A stretch of 64,000 nucleotides of DNA, from NCBI GenBank assembly GCA_039654915.1, contig CM077600.1, positions 44,500,492 to 44,564,491 of the forward strand, written 5' to 3'. Under the pieces are notes generated by a model, which was given only the letters and a program-made list of their open reading frames with translations, was not told where the DNA came from and searched no databases. This document shows positions 12,799 to 24,993 of the stretch, in pieces. How positions within the stretch are numbered: position 1 is the stretch's first letter; each line of letters begins with the position of its first letter. The DNA is from Aquilaria yunnanensis (Eukaryota > Streptophyta > Magnoliopsida > Malvales > Thymelaeaceae). Made by a program: the position numbers and the translations under genes.

Positions 12799-15030
12799 AA
12801 AGTGTACAAATTAGGCTTTTCATGCTTCATGTTTAGTCAATTCCATTCTCTGTATGTACGATTAATTAAGCGATTCACTTTGTAAAATAATTGCATTTAT
12901 TTAATTTTGTGTGGAAAATGAATCAGAAAAAAAAAATTAATAGAATTTTATTTTAGAGTGGAAAGTTGGTGACGGTTAAGTGTCACTAACACTTAGCGAG
13001 TTTTTCCCGTCACTACTTAGTGACTTTTTGCTGTCGCAATATTTATGAAGGTTTGCCCTCGTTTATTGCTAAACGACTTGCTGTTGCTGGTTGTCATTAA
13101 ATTGTGATGGTTTCAGTCAATAAATTCCTCAATTGTTCTACAAATTAGTGAAAGGAGATGTATATATAAATTAACAGGGTTTATGCCCATAAGTAAAACT
13201 TTTAATTCTTTAAAAAATGTTAAGTAATTCGTATAAGGACCTGCAAAAATTTTCCAATTATTCTAGTAATTTGCGAGAATAAGGAGAAAAACAAAAAAAA
13301 ATGCATACGTGAAAATTTAGTGAGGGTTCAAGGTCTCTAAATGTAGTGACAAGTTGCCTTTGTTAAACTAGCGATGGACATTAGCCATTATTTTGAATTA
13401 AAATTTTAACATACCTTCTTGCGTCTCAGACAAGCGAACACTCAGGTTCGTCTTTTCGCCTCCAGCCTCTGTCGGCACTCCAGACGCACTCCACGGGTTC
13501 CATCCTCCATTTTTCTCCCAGATTCATGGCGCAAATCGTTCCTTCTTGAGGTTACATCTCCGATTCTCGGTATTCCTCATTTTGGGGTTTTGAATTGAAG
13601 CGCTATCATTAATTACGGTTTCATTTCATTTTCATTCAACTACAGGAATTTTTGCAAAGTGGAAAGAACAATTGGAACTCAGTGTGTTTTCTTGGATTCC
13701 TTCCTTTAATTCATTTGTTGCTGTGCTCCCAAGTCAATTTGTTTTCGGATGTTTATGTCTGCTTCTATACTTTTTATATGTTGGATACGTCAAAGAATGG
13801 AAGTGTCTGTGCTCCCAACTCGGTGATTGGATTTATTTTCCCTAAATTCTAATCAGGTATAGCCTCTCCAGCAAATCCATAGACATTGGGGTCGGCGCAT
13901 TAATTTCTTCATCTTAAAAAAAAAAAAAATTAACAGACTAAGGTATTTTTGCAATGTAAATAGCCCTGGAAAATTGTTCGGACAGCCACCCAAAAATGTG
14001 CCCTAGATTTTTAGTTATAGAGAATGAGGTTATTCTGAAATCTTGTATCTTGAAACAAATATAGTAAGTAGCCAACTTAATTCCAATTATAATATGAAAT
14101 TTGACTGTGATCAAGACAAATGATTGTTGCTGTGACCCATGTTCTTAGAGAAATAACAATAATGCTGATAAAATGTATGGTAAAGCAAGGGAAAGGATGC
14201 ATCGATCGTCTGGTCTGGAGTTTAGGTTATGAGTTGTTTGTTTGTAGTCTTTTGTGTTGTTGTGTTTGGTGGTGCTATAGTTGGCTTTTTTTTCATGTGT
14301 GTAGTTTTTGTGGTTTCTGCTCCTGGTTATTTCTCTTTTTTGCTCTATACCATTTAAGTTGCTCTATTAGTGAATTTAAAGCTCTTTATCTCTTCAATAA
14401 AAAAAAAACACGACACATCTCGTACACATGTGCGCACCCATAGAAGTTGCGCTGTTATAAAATTTGAAGTGTCTTCCCATGAAGAAGAATCATGAAATTA
14501 TTTAGGATGAAGATGAGATATTCCCAAAGTATTTAGAGCCATTTAATTGGATCAGCGAAATGATCTTTGTATATACAGTATATATATTGTTGAACTGAAA
14601 AGTTGACATTTGAAAGAAAATGTTCAACTTAAGCATATATATATAAATTCTTCAAAACTTAGAAATAAACCAAATAGGTATTTATATAATGGAAATATCC
14701 CTAGAAAATTGACCTGGCATCCACTAAAAAATGTGCCAAGAATTCTAGTTAGCATGTGTTTATCTTTTGGGTTTTATCAAAATTAATAAGGGGTACAAGT
14801 AAGGGTACTATATATGCTGATTGGTTTGCTCATTTATGACAACTTGGTACAAGAGTTCATCTTTGCTTGCGTTCCTATGTGTTTTTACCGGATGTTTACT
14901 TGGATGCCTTTTGAATAAGTGTTGTTGGAGCATTAGATCCATTCTCAAGCAACATGTGGTGCGTTTTACTTATGTAATATCTTTTGTTTTAATCGTCAAG
15001 GAGGGTGTGGGTTGGGGGTGGGGTACAAAT

Positions 15031-16446
15031 TGATGGGTTTCGGGAGCCAAACAGTGCAGTGGAATTTAACCGAAACCCTCCAGGATCCAAGTGAAACGGG
15101 GTAAACTGGGTGTTCGAAAATTTTCATACCTAATTTTCGGTTGAGATCTCTCACTCAACTGTAGAGTCGAATCACAAAACCTGAACAGTTGACGTGTTCA
15201 GGCTCTCTATGGTTTCCACACGAGCCTTTCGGGATCACCACGCTTCCACTACGTCCCAAAGAGATGCGTTTCTCTTGCGCTCGCAGTGCTAGCTTGCGTC
15301 CTCCAATGAATTGCAAGAGAAGAGTGCAGCTGTCCTTTTGGGAGGCTAAGGCAAGGAGACCTGTGAATTTCTCACTAGAAATTGTATTTATAGTGAGACT
15401 CAACTTCTAGGCCTAATAGGTTTCAAAGCCCTAATCCAATTAGGCTTGAATTTCGGGCTTAATAATGGCTCAACTATTGGGCCCATTATTAATACGAAAT
15501 TATTGTGAAACCAAAACCCAAATTATTAGCCCATGCACTCTAATGATCCAAATAGCTCTATGTGTGCGACCCAATAGGCTCTTACCACATTGGCAATGAT
15601 CATAAATCACATTTATGATCATAAGCAATGAGCGGTGTCTAGCAACACATCATTGCTACCCAAGTGACAAGATTGTCGATGATTCGACTAAACCTTTATG
15701 ATCATCACCGATATATGTCATTGTCCCTTTGTCCAAGATATCAAGACTAAACACGAGACATGGAAGGTGTCATTCTCGTTAGCTCAATCTTTGGTTTCTT
15801 GATTACCGAGTAGACCAACTTAAACTGATGACATTGATATCGTATATCAACTCATCTGAGCATGGCCATGTATTTTTCTAAGTCTTACTCTATCAAGGGG
15901 CCCGAAGATATCACTCCCGTTACATAGGAGGGACAAATCCCATCTTGATCATACAAATTCCTCCACATGATATGTGACATACCCAATGACCTTCTTCAAG
16001 TTCACTCAGTTACGAGCAACAAAGGAAAGTATCAAAGTATGTGACTCACTTGTAGGGAACCTTGATGATCTTAGGTCGAAGGACTACATATACCATGATC
16101 ACTATGAGAATCACTTATGACACTCATATAACGATCCATGTAGTGTTCTCATGGTGGGTCGGTCCAGTACACAAGTTCTCCAACTTGTACCCATATGTAG
16201 ACTACATATCTCATATTAGTCTCCACATATGCTAGTTGTTATGTATTATTGGAACCCGCTCCATAATAATAGTAGACCAGGGACATTTAAGAATATCATT
16301 ATTCTAGGGTTACAATTATGTTTGTTAAGTTACGCAGAAACAAAACAACAAACATAATTGCTGGATTAATGCCTTAATAAAATATCATGATTCAATGTGC
16401 AAAAATACAATCATCTCATGATTGGCTTTTGGGCACAACACTAACA
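15031..16446 (-). mobile_element. Solo LTR, copy 1
   Basis: Read on the minus strand the element starts TGTTAGTGTTGTGCCC and ends CCCATCA. It is flanked by a perfect 5-bp duplication CAAAT (15026-15030 and 16447-16451). No internal retrotransposon coding or second LTR is attached, so this is a solo LTR formed by LTR-LTR recombination. It is homologous over its whole length to the copy at 33509-34913 in opposite orientation. The parent family (copia or gypsy) cannot be told from the LTR alone. It sits inside the CACTA element and is therefore younger. Confidence 0.93.
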
Positions 16447-16451
16447 CAAAT

Positions 16452-17038
16452 TTCTTAATCTTCTCCTTCCAATCCTGTCAGTAAGAATTATGTCTCTTAT
16501 ATCACAATTAATATTCTCCTCCAAAAGTGTTTGCATATCCTTTTCGGTGTGTTCAACTTTTTGTTTACACAATCTGTATTCTCTTAGTCAATCTTTTTTC
16601 CATCTTTTAGTCTAAGTGATTGTTTTCAAATTACTTTTATCTAATGCAGCAAGAATTTTTCCCCAAGCTGATAGATCTATTCAGAGTATGTGAGGATTTA
16701 GAAAATATTGATAGTCTTCACATGATATTGAAAATAGTCAAGGGCATTGTTTAGTACTATTATTAAAACTATTACTGTTATTATAATTATTTGGTACAAA
16801 TAATTTTGTTTTGTATTATTATTATTATAATCATTATCATTAATATTATTATTATTGTTGTTATATTTTTCATATTATTCTTATTATTAAGCGTATTATT
16901 ACATTATTATTATTCTCATTCTTATTGTTTTTATTATTAATGTAATTATTATTACTTAGTTTCATTATTATTATTTTCTAACTTACTACTACTACTACGT
17001 ACTGTTCTTAATTATTATTATTACTATTATTATGTTTA

Positions 17039-17096
<58 letters not shown>

Positions 17097-17779
17097 TGAC
17101 ACTAAATCACTCAAACTAAAGCTTAAGTCAACTAATTACGATCTAAAGAATATAGAAAAAATAAATGAAATAAACAATCTATATGGAAATTGAAAATACC
17201 TATCTTTAACATAATTAAATACCATAAATAAATTTCATCTTCACATATTCCATCACTAAAATTACCCATAAATAAAAAATAATTAACACAAAATAAATGG
17301 GAAAAATCCAACTAAAATAGCCAGAGCAATGTAGGAACCATAGTCATAATACATAAATTTTAATCACAACATAAATAATAAAATATAATTTTTTCCCTCA
17401 AAATAAAAAAAAATTTCGGATATAGAAAAAAAATTAAAAACGTACCTATACCAACTTCAGAAGTTGAGAAATAACAACGACCAGCTATGGAATCTCAGAT
17501 AAGAGTTAAAACTGAAACAATGATGCGATCAAAATCAAACCACGGTTTTTCACAACTATATACCTAAAATAAAAAAATACATATTAAAATACACACGTAC
17601 TCGTCAATATTACGAGTTGATCTACGAAACGAAGGGAAAAGCGGCGCAAAACGGCCGGAGAATAGCCTCCGTCAGCGGCGTCGACGCTGGAAACGGTTGT
17701 GCGAGCTCTCTCTCTCTCCCTTTCCCCCCCCCCCGAAATGGCCGACTGAAGCTGAAGGAGGAAGAAGACTGATTTAAAA
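16452..17779. other. CACTA interior, AT-rich and repeat-rich
   Basis: Contains long imperfect ATT/TTA tracts (about 16755-17095) and no recognisable coding. The short frames at 17584-17816 overlap a CT-rich and poly-C stretch (about 17705-17735) and look like chance frames near the element end. Confidence 0.55.
17041..17094. repeat. (TTA)n microsatellite
   Basis: About 18 perfect TTA units. Confidence 0.97.
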
Positions 17780-18090
17780 ACCAATTACCAACGGCTAGCC
17801 ATTCGAAAATTTCCAAACGAAACGCCTCGTTTCATTTAAAAATTTACCAACGGCTAATTAGCCTGTAATAAAAGCCCAATTCTTCTACCAATGCAGGGAA
17901 GTTGGAACTTACCAATGGTCGTGACCATTGGTAATTACCAACGGCTAGGTCATTGGTAAAAATAACAAAAAAATTATTTACTGTGCTACCAACGCGTGCA
18001 TATTGGAATTTGACATCAACGGTCCTACGCGTTGGTAATTACCAACGATTAGGCCCTTGGTAAATAGCCCATTGGAAAAGCGACAAAAGT
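17780..18090. repeat. Right subterminal repeat array of the CACTA element
   Basis: TTGGTAA and TTACCAA(C/T)G words recur in both orientations, including full TTGGTAATTACCAA palindromes, ending just before the terminal TAGTAGTG. The array mirrors the left one but is sparser and more degenerate. Confidence 0.88.
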
Positions 18091-18098
18091 TAGTAGTG

Positions 18099-18659
18099 AG
18101 GGCTACAATCACCATTGAAGAAGGTTTTCTTGGAGGCAGAGACAGGGGGAGAATGTCGGTGGGGCTGTACTACAACCAGACAGCAAGGAAAGCGATGTTG
18201 GTCTGGTCATGCCTCAAAGCATCGTACAAAAAGAGCAACTCCAATATATTAAAGCAACTTCTTGCAGGATCATCGCCAAGTAAAGAAATTAAAACCTGAG
18301 TGTGACGGATGGTGGACGTGACAGGCACATCTATGCCATATGATGAGTGGGCTCCATAGCATCGGACGGCACGGACGTGTCTTTTACATTTGTCATCTGT
18401 CACGCTACAAGAGTCTGTGAAAAAATATATATATTGCTTGCGACAGGCTATTTGAAAAATTTAAAAAAAAATAGAGAGAGAAAAACAAATATTGAATTGT
18501 TTCTATGTACTTAATTAGCCCAGCACATATGTCGAATCTGTTTCATATTTTATACGCAATTTAATTTTTTTCTAACGACATTTTTATAATAGAAAATAAT
18601 ATAAAATAGATCAATTTTTGAAAAAGAAATGATTAGCTGATAATGGAACAAGCAGTATC
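18099..18659. other. Spacer between two CACTA elements
   Basis: About 560 bp of non-repeat DNA. The plus-strand frame 18057-18299 has no recognisable domain and begins inside the element end. It is presumably original host sequence between two CACTA insertions, or internal sequence if both ends belong to one larger composite element. Confidence 0.45.
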
Positions 18660-18703
18660 CACTACCAAGAAAAACTAAAAACTTAAAACGGTATTTAAAA
18701 ATA

Positions 18704-18745
<42 letters not shown>

Positions 18746-18915
18746 AGTGTATGATAATTTACCAACGGTCAAACGTGCGTGTTGGTAATTACCAACGGAC
18801 AAATTACCAACGCTCAGGCCATTGGTAATAGTTATATAGAAAGTAAAGTTTAAAAATTTTTAAAACATTTTTTAAAAATGATAATTATAATTTAAAATAT
18901 ATATTATCATACACT

Positions 18916-18966
<51 letters not shown>

Positions 18967-19884
18967 TATCATATATAAGAATATGTACTTAAAATATATC
19001 ATATATATACATTAAATATATGATACATAAATACATACATAAAATAATGTATCATATGTATCATATTTATATATTTTTTATTATAAATAATATTAATAAT
19101 ATTTTTATTTTTATTTTTATTTTTATATATATTCATATTGTGAATATTGTGGTACTAATAAAATATTTGTTATATAATTGCACTAAATATAAATTTTAGT
19201 CAATATAACATTTAGTAAATATGACATATATTTTTACTAAATATAATTTTATCAATTATTTTTTGGTTTTGTTAATACTAATTTATAATTATTTAGACAT
19301 TAATTTAGTACAATTTAATGGGAATTTTACTGTTAATTATTTTAGATTTTTTTGCATATTTTTTTTAAAAGGATTTCAGTTTCCAACGACTCCTCATTGG
19401 AAAATTCTTTAATTTTTTTTAAGACACTAAAAAATTTACCAACAGTCTGTCACATTGGAAATATTACTAACACCACGTTGGTAATTTCTTAGCCTGTTCA
19501 AAAATAAATCTAGTACATGACTATTGGAAAACGAGCATATTACCAACGCATTCGTGTTGGAAATTACCAATAGTTTAAATTTTGTGCGTTGGTAATTATC
19601 AACGGTTTGACACATTGGAAATATTACTAACTTGCGTGCACATTGGTAATTTCTTAGCCCATTGAAAAATCTAGTAAATGACCATTAATAATTACCAGCC
19701 GGCATATTACCAACGCGTTCGCATTGGAAATTACCAACGGCTTAAATTTTGCTCGTTGATAATTGGATTTCCAATGAGCGTTTTACTAAAACGTATTTAT
19801 CAATAACTATGGGTTGAAAATTTAAAATTACCAACGTGCAGCCATTAAAAATATGCGTTAGTAAACACTAGAATTTTTGTAATG
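18660..19884. mobile_element. Non-autonomous CACTA element
   Basis: The left end reads CACTACCAAGAAAAACT, close to the classic CACTACAAGAAA terminus. The right end on the minus strand is CATTACAAAAATTCTAGTG. Subterminal TTGGTAATTACCAA-type repeats at 18755-18830 and 19380-19860 match those of the large CACTA at 4986-18098, which suggests the two shared a transposase. There is no coding at 1.2 kb. The 3-bp flanks (ATC left, AAT right) do not match, so the exact limits or the pairing of the two ends remain uncertain. Confidence 0.65.
18704..18966. repeat. Inverted repeat with (TTA)n and (TAA)n arms
   Basis: A TTA run continuing into ATATAAGTGTATGATA (about 18704-18757) is mirrored by TATCATACACTTATATAA running into a TAA run (about 18903-18966). 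The spacer holds CACTA subterminal repeats, so the whole forms a 260-bp hairpin. Confidence 0.85.
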
Positions 19885-21540
19885 AATAATATGCTGACAT
19901 GTCTTTTTCCAGCTAATTTAATGATTTCCATCACAAAAAGGTCTAAAATAGAATATTTTAATTACGATAGGGATACGCTGCGAGCAAAGTGAAAATTAGG
20001 ATTAGAATATATGAACAATAGTTAAATGTTGGCTGTAGTGCATGTAATTTACCTAAGTTTTTTGGGTGTTATATAGAGTAGTATTTAACTTGTTCCTTCC
20101 TACCCACCCCCTTAAACTCAAAATTGTACGCAAATTAAAAGTAGTTTTGGAAAGATTGTTTGAGAACTACTTACTTGTAAATGTAGTTATATTACTCTGT
20201 GCTCGTGACTGGTTGGCTTGGTGATCTGAGGGATCCAATTATAAATCTGAATGGCATGATGTATTTTCTGTTTTGTAGGGCTTAGAAAGTGTTGGTATCG
20301 ATGAGAGGGTTACATGAGCAGGAAACGACAGCAAATATTTGTGTGAGCGCCGTACGATTTGCATTATATCACCCTCGATTTCGCCCTTAACAATTCGGTA
20401 CGTGGAAGCAATAAGCAGGCAGCAGGCCCCAGTTGTCATGAGCATGACACAATTAGCAGCTGTCAATGATTGGAATAAAGCTTGCTCTGCCGATAAAATT
20501 GTTTGATTGGTCCTCAAGCTTTCAAATTATTTTACTGGGTTCGCGCTTGCTTAATTTCGTATACTGCTCCTCGACCGATCTGCAAAAAGAGCAGTTCCTA
20601 AACTAGTAAATGTTGTAGGCTAGCATCCTATATATATGGTTGCTTTAAAGCATTAAAGATGACAAATTAAAAGCTTAGCTAGTTAGCTCGCGTACGTGAC
20701 GTCCTTGCTGATTATTAGCATTTAAACTGCCTTGACTTCATTTTTTTCCTGGTACATGAACTATTAAAAATCAAGGGAGGATGCAAAATAGAATGGCTGA
20801 CAGGTAATTTATCAAGCAAATGCAATATTTTTTTCTCTTGGCGATGATCCTGCAACAAGTTGGGGGACTAAATACGGAATCAACCCACTATATATATTTA
20901 TACAGCTAGGGAGAGGCTGGCTGTTATTGATTTTGTGTGCTAATTAGCTTAGCTTAGCTTAGCTTAGCTTATCTAGCTGGTAGTCGTAGTAGCCAGCTGA
21001 TCCATTCCCAACCGATCTTTCCCTTGCAGACGCTCGTAAATTGCCATTAACGGCATGTTAATTACGTAAAATGGAAGATCATGCATGCATGGACGCCACG
21101 CACTTGCATATGTAAATGCATAAACTAATCGCTCGACCAGAGAACCCAAAAGCTTCAAAGATGGTGACCTGCCAAAGCCAAAGCAGTGATAAAACTCAAT
21201 CACGCACCTTCTAAATCTAGGATTCCGAGCCGCATTCATGTCAGACGAAAAAAAAAGCGAGTCAATTGAAGATGATAATTAATAATTCGATCGACCCCAG
21301 AAACAGAAAAAGGTAAATGCGTCTCTGATGATGAACATATATTTCTGAGTTCCGGAGGCGGATCTACTTTCTTATTGAATCACTACTTTCTTTTCTTCAG
21401 CAAATACATTGTTCTAGTCCAAAGCACCTCGAATAATGGAGCAGAGGACACAAAAAAAACTCACCAATATAATGTCTTGTAAATGTTTCTGAGTGCCGAG
21501 TCAAGCCAATAGAAAATGCTCATGCTTGAATAAAACAAGC
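19885..21540. other. Intergenic DNA with two weak minus-strand frames
   Basis: Two minus-strand frames (20517-20239, 92 codons; 21239-20973, 88 codons) lie in somewhat GC-richer DNA. The first has a hydrophobic stretch (about residues 22-42). I recognise no domain in either and cannot support a gene. A (GCTTA)n run lies at 20945-20972. Confidence 0.4.
20945..20972. repeat. (AGCTT)n short tandem repeat
   Basis: Five to six consecutive AGCTT units. Confidence 0.93.
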
Positions 21541-21904
21541 AAATCATTTTAACATACATGAATTTAATCTAAAATGACTTATTTTATTATTATTATTATT
21601 TGTCCAAAACCAATTTTATTTGAAAGCTTATATTATTTAGGCACAATAATCTATTGATTGTAAACTTTTTATGATATTATTAAATTTTTATTAATTTTGT
21701 TAGGCATTGAAAAATAAAAATTCATAAAATTTAATAATATCATAAAAATATTATTTTGATGGATTATTACACCTACACACTATGGCTTTTAAATGAAATT
21801 AATTTCAGATAAAAAATATAAAAATAAAAATAAACTATTTTAAATTAAATTGATTTAATTTAACACAAATTACCTCTCAGTTTATGTTTACATTGAGTTG
21901 ACTC
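21541..21904. mobile_element. Tourist-like MITE, degraded copy
   Basis: Internal sequence matches the better preserved element at 37847-38192: the left arm phrase AATTTAATCTAAAATGA, the centre with TTTATTAATTTT and a mirrored ATAAAATTTAATAATATCAT, and a right arm ending GAGTTGACTC. The termini have diverged and the right arm seems interrupted, so the borders are approximate. Confidence 0.65.
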
Positions 21905-21942
21905 TTGAATTTTAGGGTTTCAAGCTTGAACCTTAGCTAGTA

Positions 21943-22178
21943 CTCCATTTGTCTCACTATTTTCACTCTGTTTGATTTTTTTTACTAGTTTAACTTGAAT
22001 TTATTAATATTATTATTTGTTAGAATAAAATTTAAAAAATACATTTAGAAACTATAGGTCTTGATTTCATCTTTTATACGTAAAGGTTTTTTATTTATAA
22101 ACTAAAATGTTGAAAATAAAAAATCAAAGATTAATTCCTAAAAAGTTAATACTGCAAACAATTTCAGATGAATTTATT
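21943..22178. mobile_element. Stowaway/mariner-like MITE, copy 2
   Basis: The left end TACTCCATTTGTCTCAC and the interior (ATTATTTGTTAGAATAAAAT, TAGGTCTTGATTTCAT) match the copies at 1422 and 23959. The right end is degenerate and placed by comparison with copy 3. Confidence 0.65.
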
Positions 22179-22199
22179 TGTTCATTAAGCTAACTCTTT

Positions 22200-22395
22200 T
22201 ATGGTTTGACCTAACTTACATTTTACTGCATTTATTTTTTAAAACCTACATTTTGTCTCTTACTTATTTTATACTGTTTAATAACAACTTCAAAAACTTT
22301 AATTTAAACTATACCATAGTCATCTTTCAATAATTTTAATATTTTTATTTTTTTTACAATTAATAAATATTTTAAATTATCAAAATTTTTCTGTA
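22200..22395. mobile_element. Fragment of the Mutator-like MITE family
   Basis: This resembles the left arm of the MITE at 39314-39743: shared succession of CTTACATTTTAC, ACAACTTCAAAAACTTTAAT, the TAGTCAT(C/T)TTTCA word, and ATTAATAAATATTTTAAATT. The right half and ends are missing. Confidence 0.6.
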
Positions 22396-22439
22396 AACAC
22401 ATTTTTTCATTGTCAATAGAAATCATAATTTTTTAAATG

Positions 22440-22704
22440 CCAGTTAACTGTAAAAAAATAACAAAATTTTGAAATTACAACAATATAGTTACCAAATCAT
22501 TTGAGACAATGTTGCTACGAATTATTTGCAACGATTATAATTGTAGCAAAATTTGCCTACTTGAATTGTCGCAAAAAGAATCATTACAAAATTGTCGCTT
22601 GGCTAGTCAATATTATCTTTTGCGACAATTCTACCTCGATTCCCTTTTACAACAAATATAATTGTCATAAATGTTCGTCGCTATTACCAACTTCTCTTGT
22701 AGTG
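22440..22704 (-). mobile_element. End of a third CACTA element
   Basis: The right border read on the minus strand is CACTACAAGAGAAGTTGGTA, a canonical CACTA terminus. Adjacent subterminal repeats are of a different kind from those at 4999: TTGTCGCAA, GCGACAATT and related words in both orientations. I found no matching left terminus, so this is either a truncated copy or a very small derivative whose left end has decayed. Confidence 0.7.
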
Positions 22705-23958
22705 CATGAGACTATTTGACTAACCTGATCATAATTGCTCATTGTGGTCAGTATGTTTTACAATATAACATTAGAGAGGTTGATTTCCAAGCATGAGTAG
22801 GCTTGAATAACGAGAGCCGATCCCTTTCACTTCGGAAACCTATTTGCATTTGCCCACCGGCCAGGATCAACGTCAGTGTCATCATCTGAGTCAAGTCTCG
22901 ACTGAAACCGATTGATATGCAGTTTTTACAATGTAGCTTGTCTAGTACTTGAATTTGTCATTAACTTAAAAAGATTTGGTTCTTGAAATTAAACTCCGAT
23001 AATCTCTATATTACCAGAAAAGACAGGGTTGACAAAATTAATGAAAGACAAGGTCAGCTTCTATATATATTTTTTTGTTTTGAGCACATATATAACTTGA
23101 TTGAACTTAATTAATTATTATATATTTAAGTTTATTTTTCTTTGTATTCAGAATGCATATAAAGTTTGAAAGATACCGGCCGGGACTAGGAGATGGACTT
23201 AGCGATTGGCCAAGTGGATTTTGAGCTTCCAGAGATACTTCAATCCAGGTCCTCAAGCTAAAGATAGTCTTGAAGCAATTCTTTAATTGCGCGTTTTAGA
23301 CTTTTAGTACTTAGATTGATTTCTTAAACAAGAAAAAGAAAAGCATTATATAGTCAGCATTTCAGTTACTAAAGTCTTCAACTACTCGTTACTCATTTCT
23401 TCGCCGGTAGAAAAAATCAACCAAGGTAATTGTGTGATTAAGTAAATAATATTGTATAAATTAGGTCGATAATAGACAAATTAAGGAAGCAATAGCATCC
23501 GCAACACTTAACTCAATGGCTAAAAGTTCGGATATCCATGGTCACCAATGGAGATCGAAGCACTCTAGCATATTGTATGCCACTACACTGTAATTAAGAT
23601 GCTTCTGAGTACCAAAAAAAAAAATAGAAGCAATATCAGCCGATTCTTTACGTGGATAGAATCATATTGAGTTTCAAACCTAACCAAAATTAATTATGAG
23701 CAATATATCATAGCACAAACCTATGTAAAAGGAACTCTTTAGAAAAAGGCATAGGTAAGTTAAGACATATATACTACTACATTGATGAAATATTTTAGAG
23801 AAAATTGAAATTTGATTATATGCATGTAATTTTAATTTCGGATACAGTAAATAATTAGTATAAACTAGTAGCTATGTTATATATATATATATATAGGTTG
23901 TATTCTTTAGTTAGAAACTTAAAAAGACAATGATTACAAAAAAAATTATTATATAATA
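22705..23958. other. Intergenic DNA, no gene seen
   Basis: No frame with recognisable coding, RNA gene or clear repeat. A short TA run occurs near 23878-23894. Confidence 0.55.
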
Positions 23959-24192
23959 CTACTTCCGTCCTCTATTTTTTGTATCATTTGATTTTTTCAC
24001 ATATTTTGACTTGAATTTATTCATATTAGTATTTGTTAGAAAAAATTTTAAAAAAATATATTTAAAAACTATATGTCTTGATTTATCATTATTATATAAA
24101 AGTTCTTCATTTATATACTAAAATATTAAAAATAAAAATTATAAATTAATTACTAAAAAATAAATTGTGCAAAAAAATTGGGACGGAGATAG
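23959..24192. mobile_element. Stowaway/mariner-like MITE, copy 3
   Basis: The left terminus is CTACTTCCGTCC. The right terminus GGGACGGAGATAG is its near-perfect inverse. TA flanks both sides (23957-23958 and 24193-24194). This 234-bp copy has the best preserved ends of the family shared with 1422 and 21943. Confidence 0.85.
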
Positions 24193-24194
24193 TA

Positions 24195-24833
24195 TAAGAT
24201 ACCGTATACCTTACAACACCCGACACCTAACCTAAATTCAATTTAAGTCCAATTGCTTATTGTAAATGAAATAAATGATCTCAATCGGACTAAGACCAAT
24301 TAATGGTATGTTTACTTGTCAAGTTCGTGTTTGATAAGAAGATGCATACATATAATAATATCACAATAATATATTGCAATTTGTCGTTATATATGATAAA
24401 CAAACGCATGCATATAATAAGAAAAGATAAAAATCTTATTAGAGTAATTAATACGATCCCATGTATATATCCACAGATTTCTGTGCAAATAAGCTTTTTC
24501 AATATATAGTTGAGCGGAAGCTCAGGCCAAGGGACCAAGACGTCTCAATGGAATGCTAAATGGCGGGCCCACCTCGATCGAGTTTGTTAAAAGTTAAACA
24601 AAGACAATTGCTTGATGCCAAAGCAGAAATTGTAAGAAATTAATAAGGAGACGTACAGATATGTTTGTCTGAGCCGTTAAAATAAGGTGTGTGTCAGGCG
24701 GGGGCTACGTTTTGATAATAGGAGGTAATTGCCCCTAAAGTTTTGGTAAAATCACATCTGTATTATATTGTATTTCATAAAATTTTATAACTTGATCTCA
24801 TAAATTTTAAAATTTATAAGTATCTATTACAGC
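24195..24833. other. Intergenic DNA, no gene seen
   Basis: AT-rich. The minus-strand frame at 24538-24290 is hydrophobic by composition only and has no recognisable domain. Confidence 0.5.
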
Positions 24834-24993
24834 ATAATTAATTGGTGAAATCCATTTATGGTTTCCAACCTTTTCACTTTGTCGTAAATAGGTCTCAAAA
24901 TTTTTTTTTTGTGCCTTTTTAAAGTCTCTAACTTCCATATTTTTGTCCCAAAACATAATTTTTTCATTAATTTTATAGTTAAAGTTAATAGAA

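Larger units (their letters stand above)
11406..15030. other. CACTA interior without transposase coding
   Basis: AT-rich DNA with (ATT)n stretches near 11640-11960 and a short gene-like GC-richer pocket at about 13400-13600. A region at 12570-13390 contains repeated words of the type AGCGAC/GTCGCTA and GTCACTA on both strands, which may be the remnant of another class II element. A near-repeat occurs at about 13963-14025 and 14694-14752. No protein domain was recognised. Confidence 0.5.
4986..18098 (-). mobile_element. Decayed autonomous-type CACTA (En/Spm) transposon
   Basis: The right end read on the minus strand is CACTACTAACTTTTGTCGC. The left end on the plus strand is CATTACTAAAATTTTCC, a one-base variant of CACTAC. 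Both termini carry arrays of TTGGTAATTACCAA. Between them, on the minus strand, lie relics of a TNP2-type transposase and a Transposase_24 gene, the usual two-gene content of plant CACTA elements. The 3-bp target duplication is probably AGG (4983-4985 and 18099-18101), which requires one extra C at the left tip. The element is inactivated by stops and frameshifts and contains a solo LTR at 15031-16446. The alternative is that the two ends come from different CACTA copies. Confidence 0.8.

Noticed and set aside
17584..17816. Minus-strand frames near the CACTA right end
   Set aside because: They overlap low-complexity CT and poly-C sequence and subterminal repeats.
20239..21239. Two minus-strand frames as a possible two-exon host gene
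   Set aside because: No recognisable domain, no convincing splice pair linking them, and frames of this length occur by chance in less AT-rich DNA.
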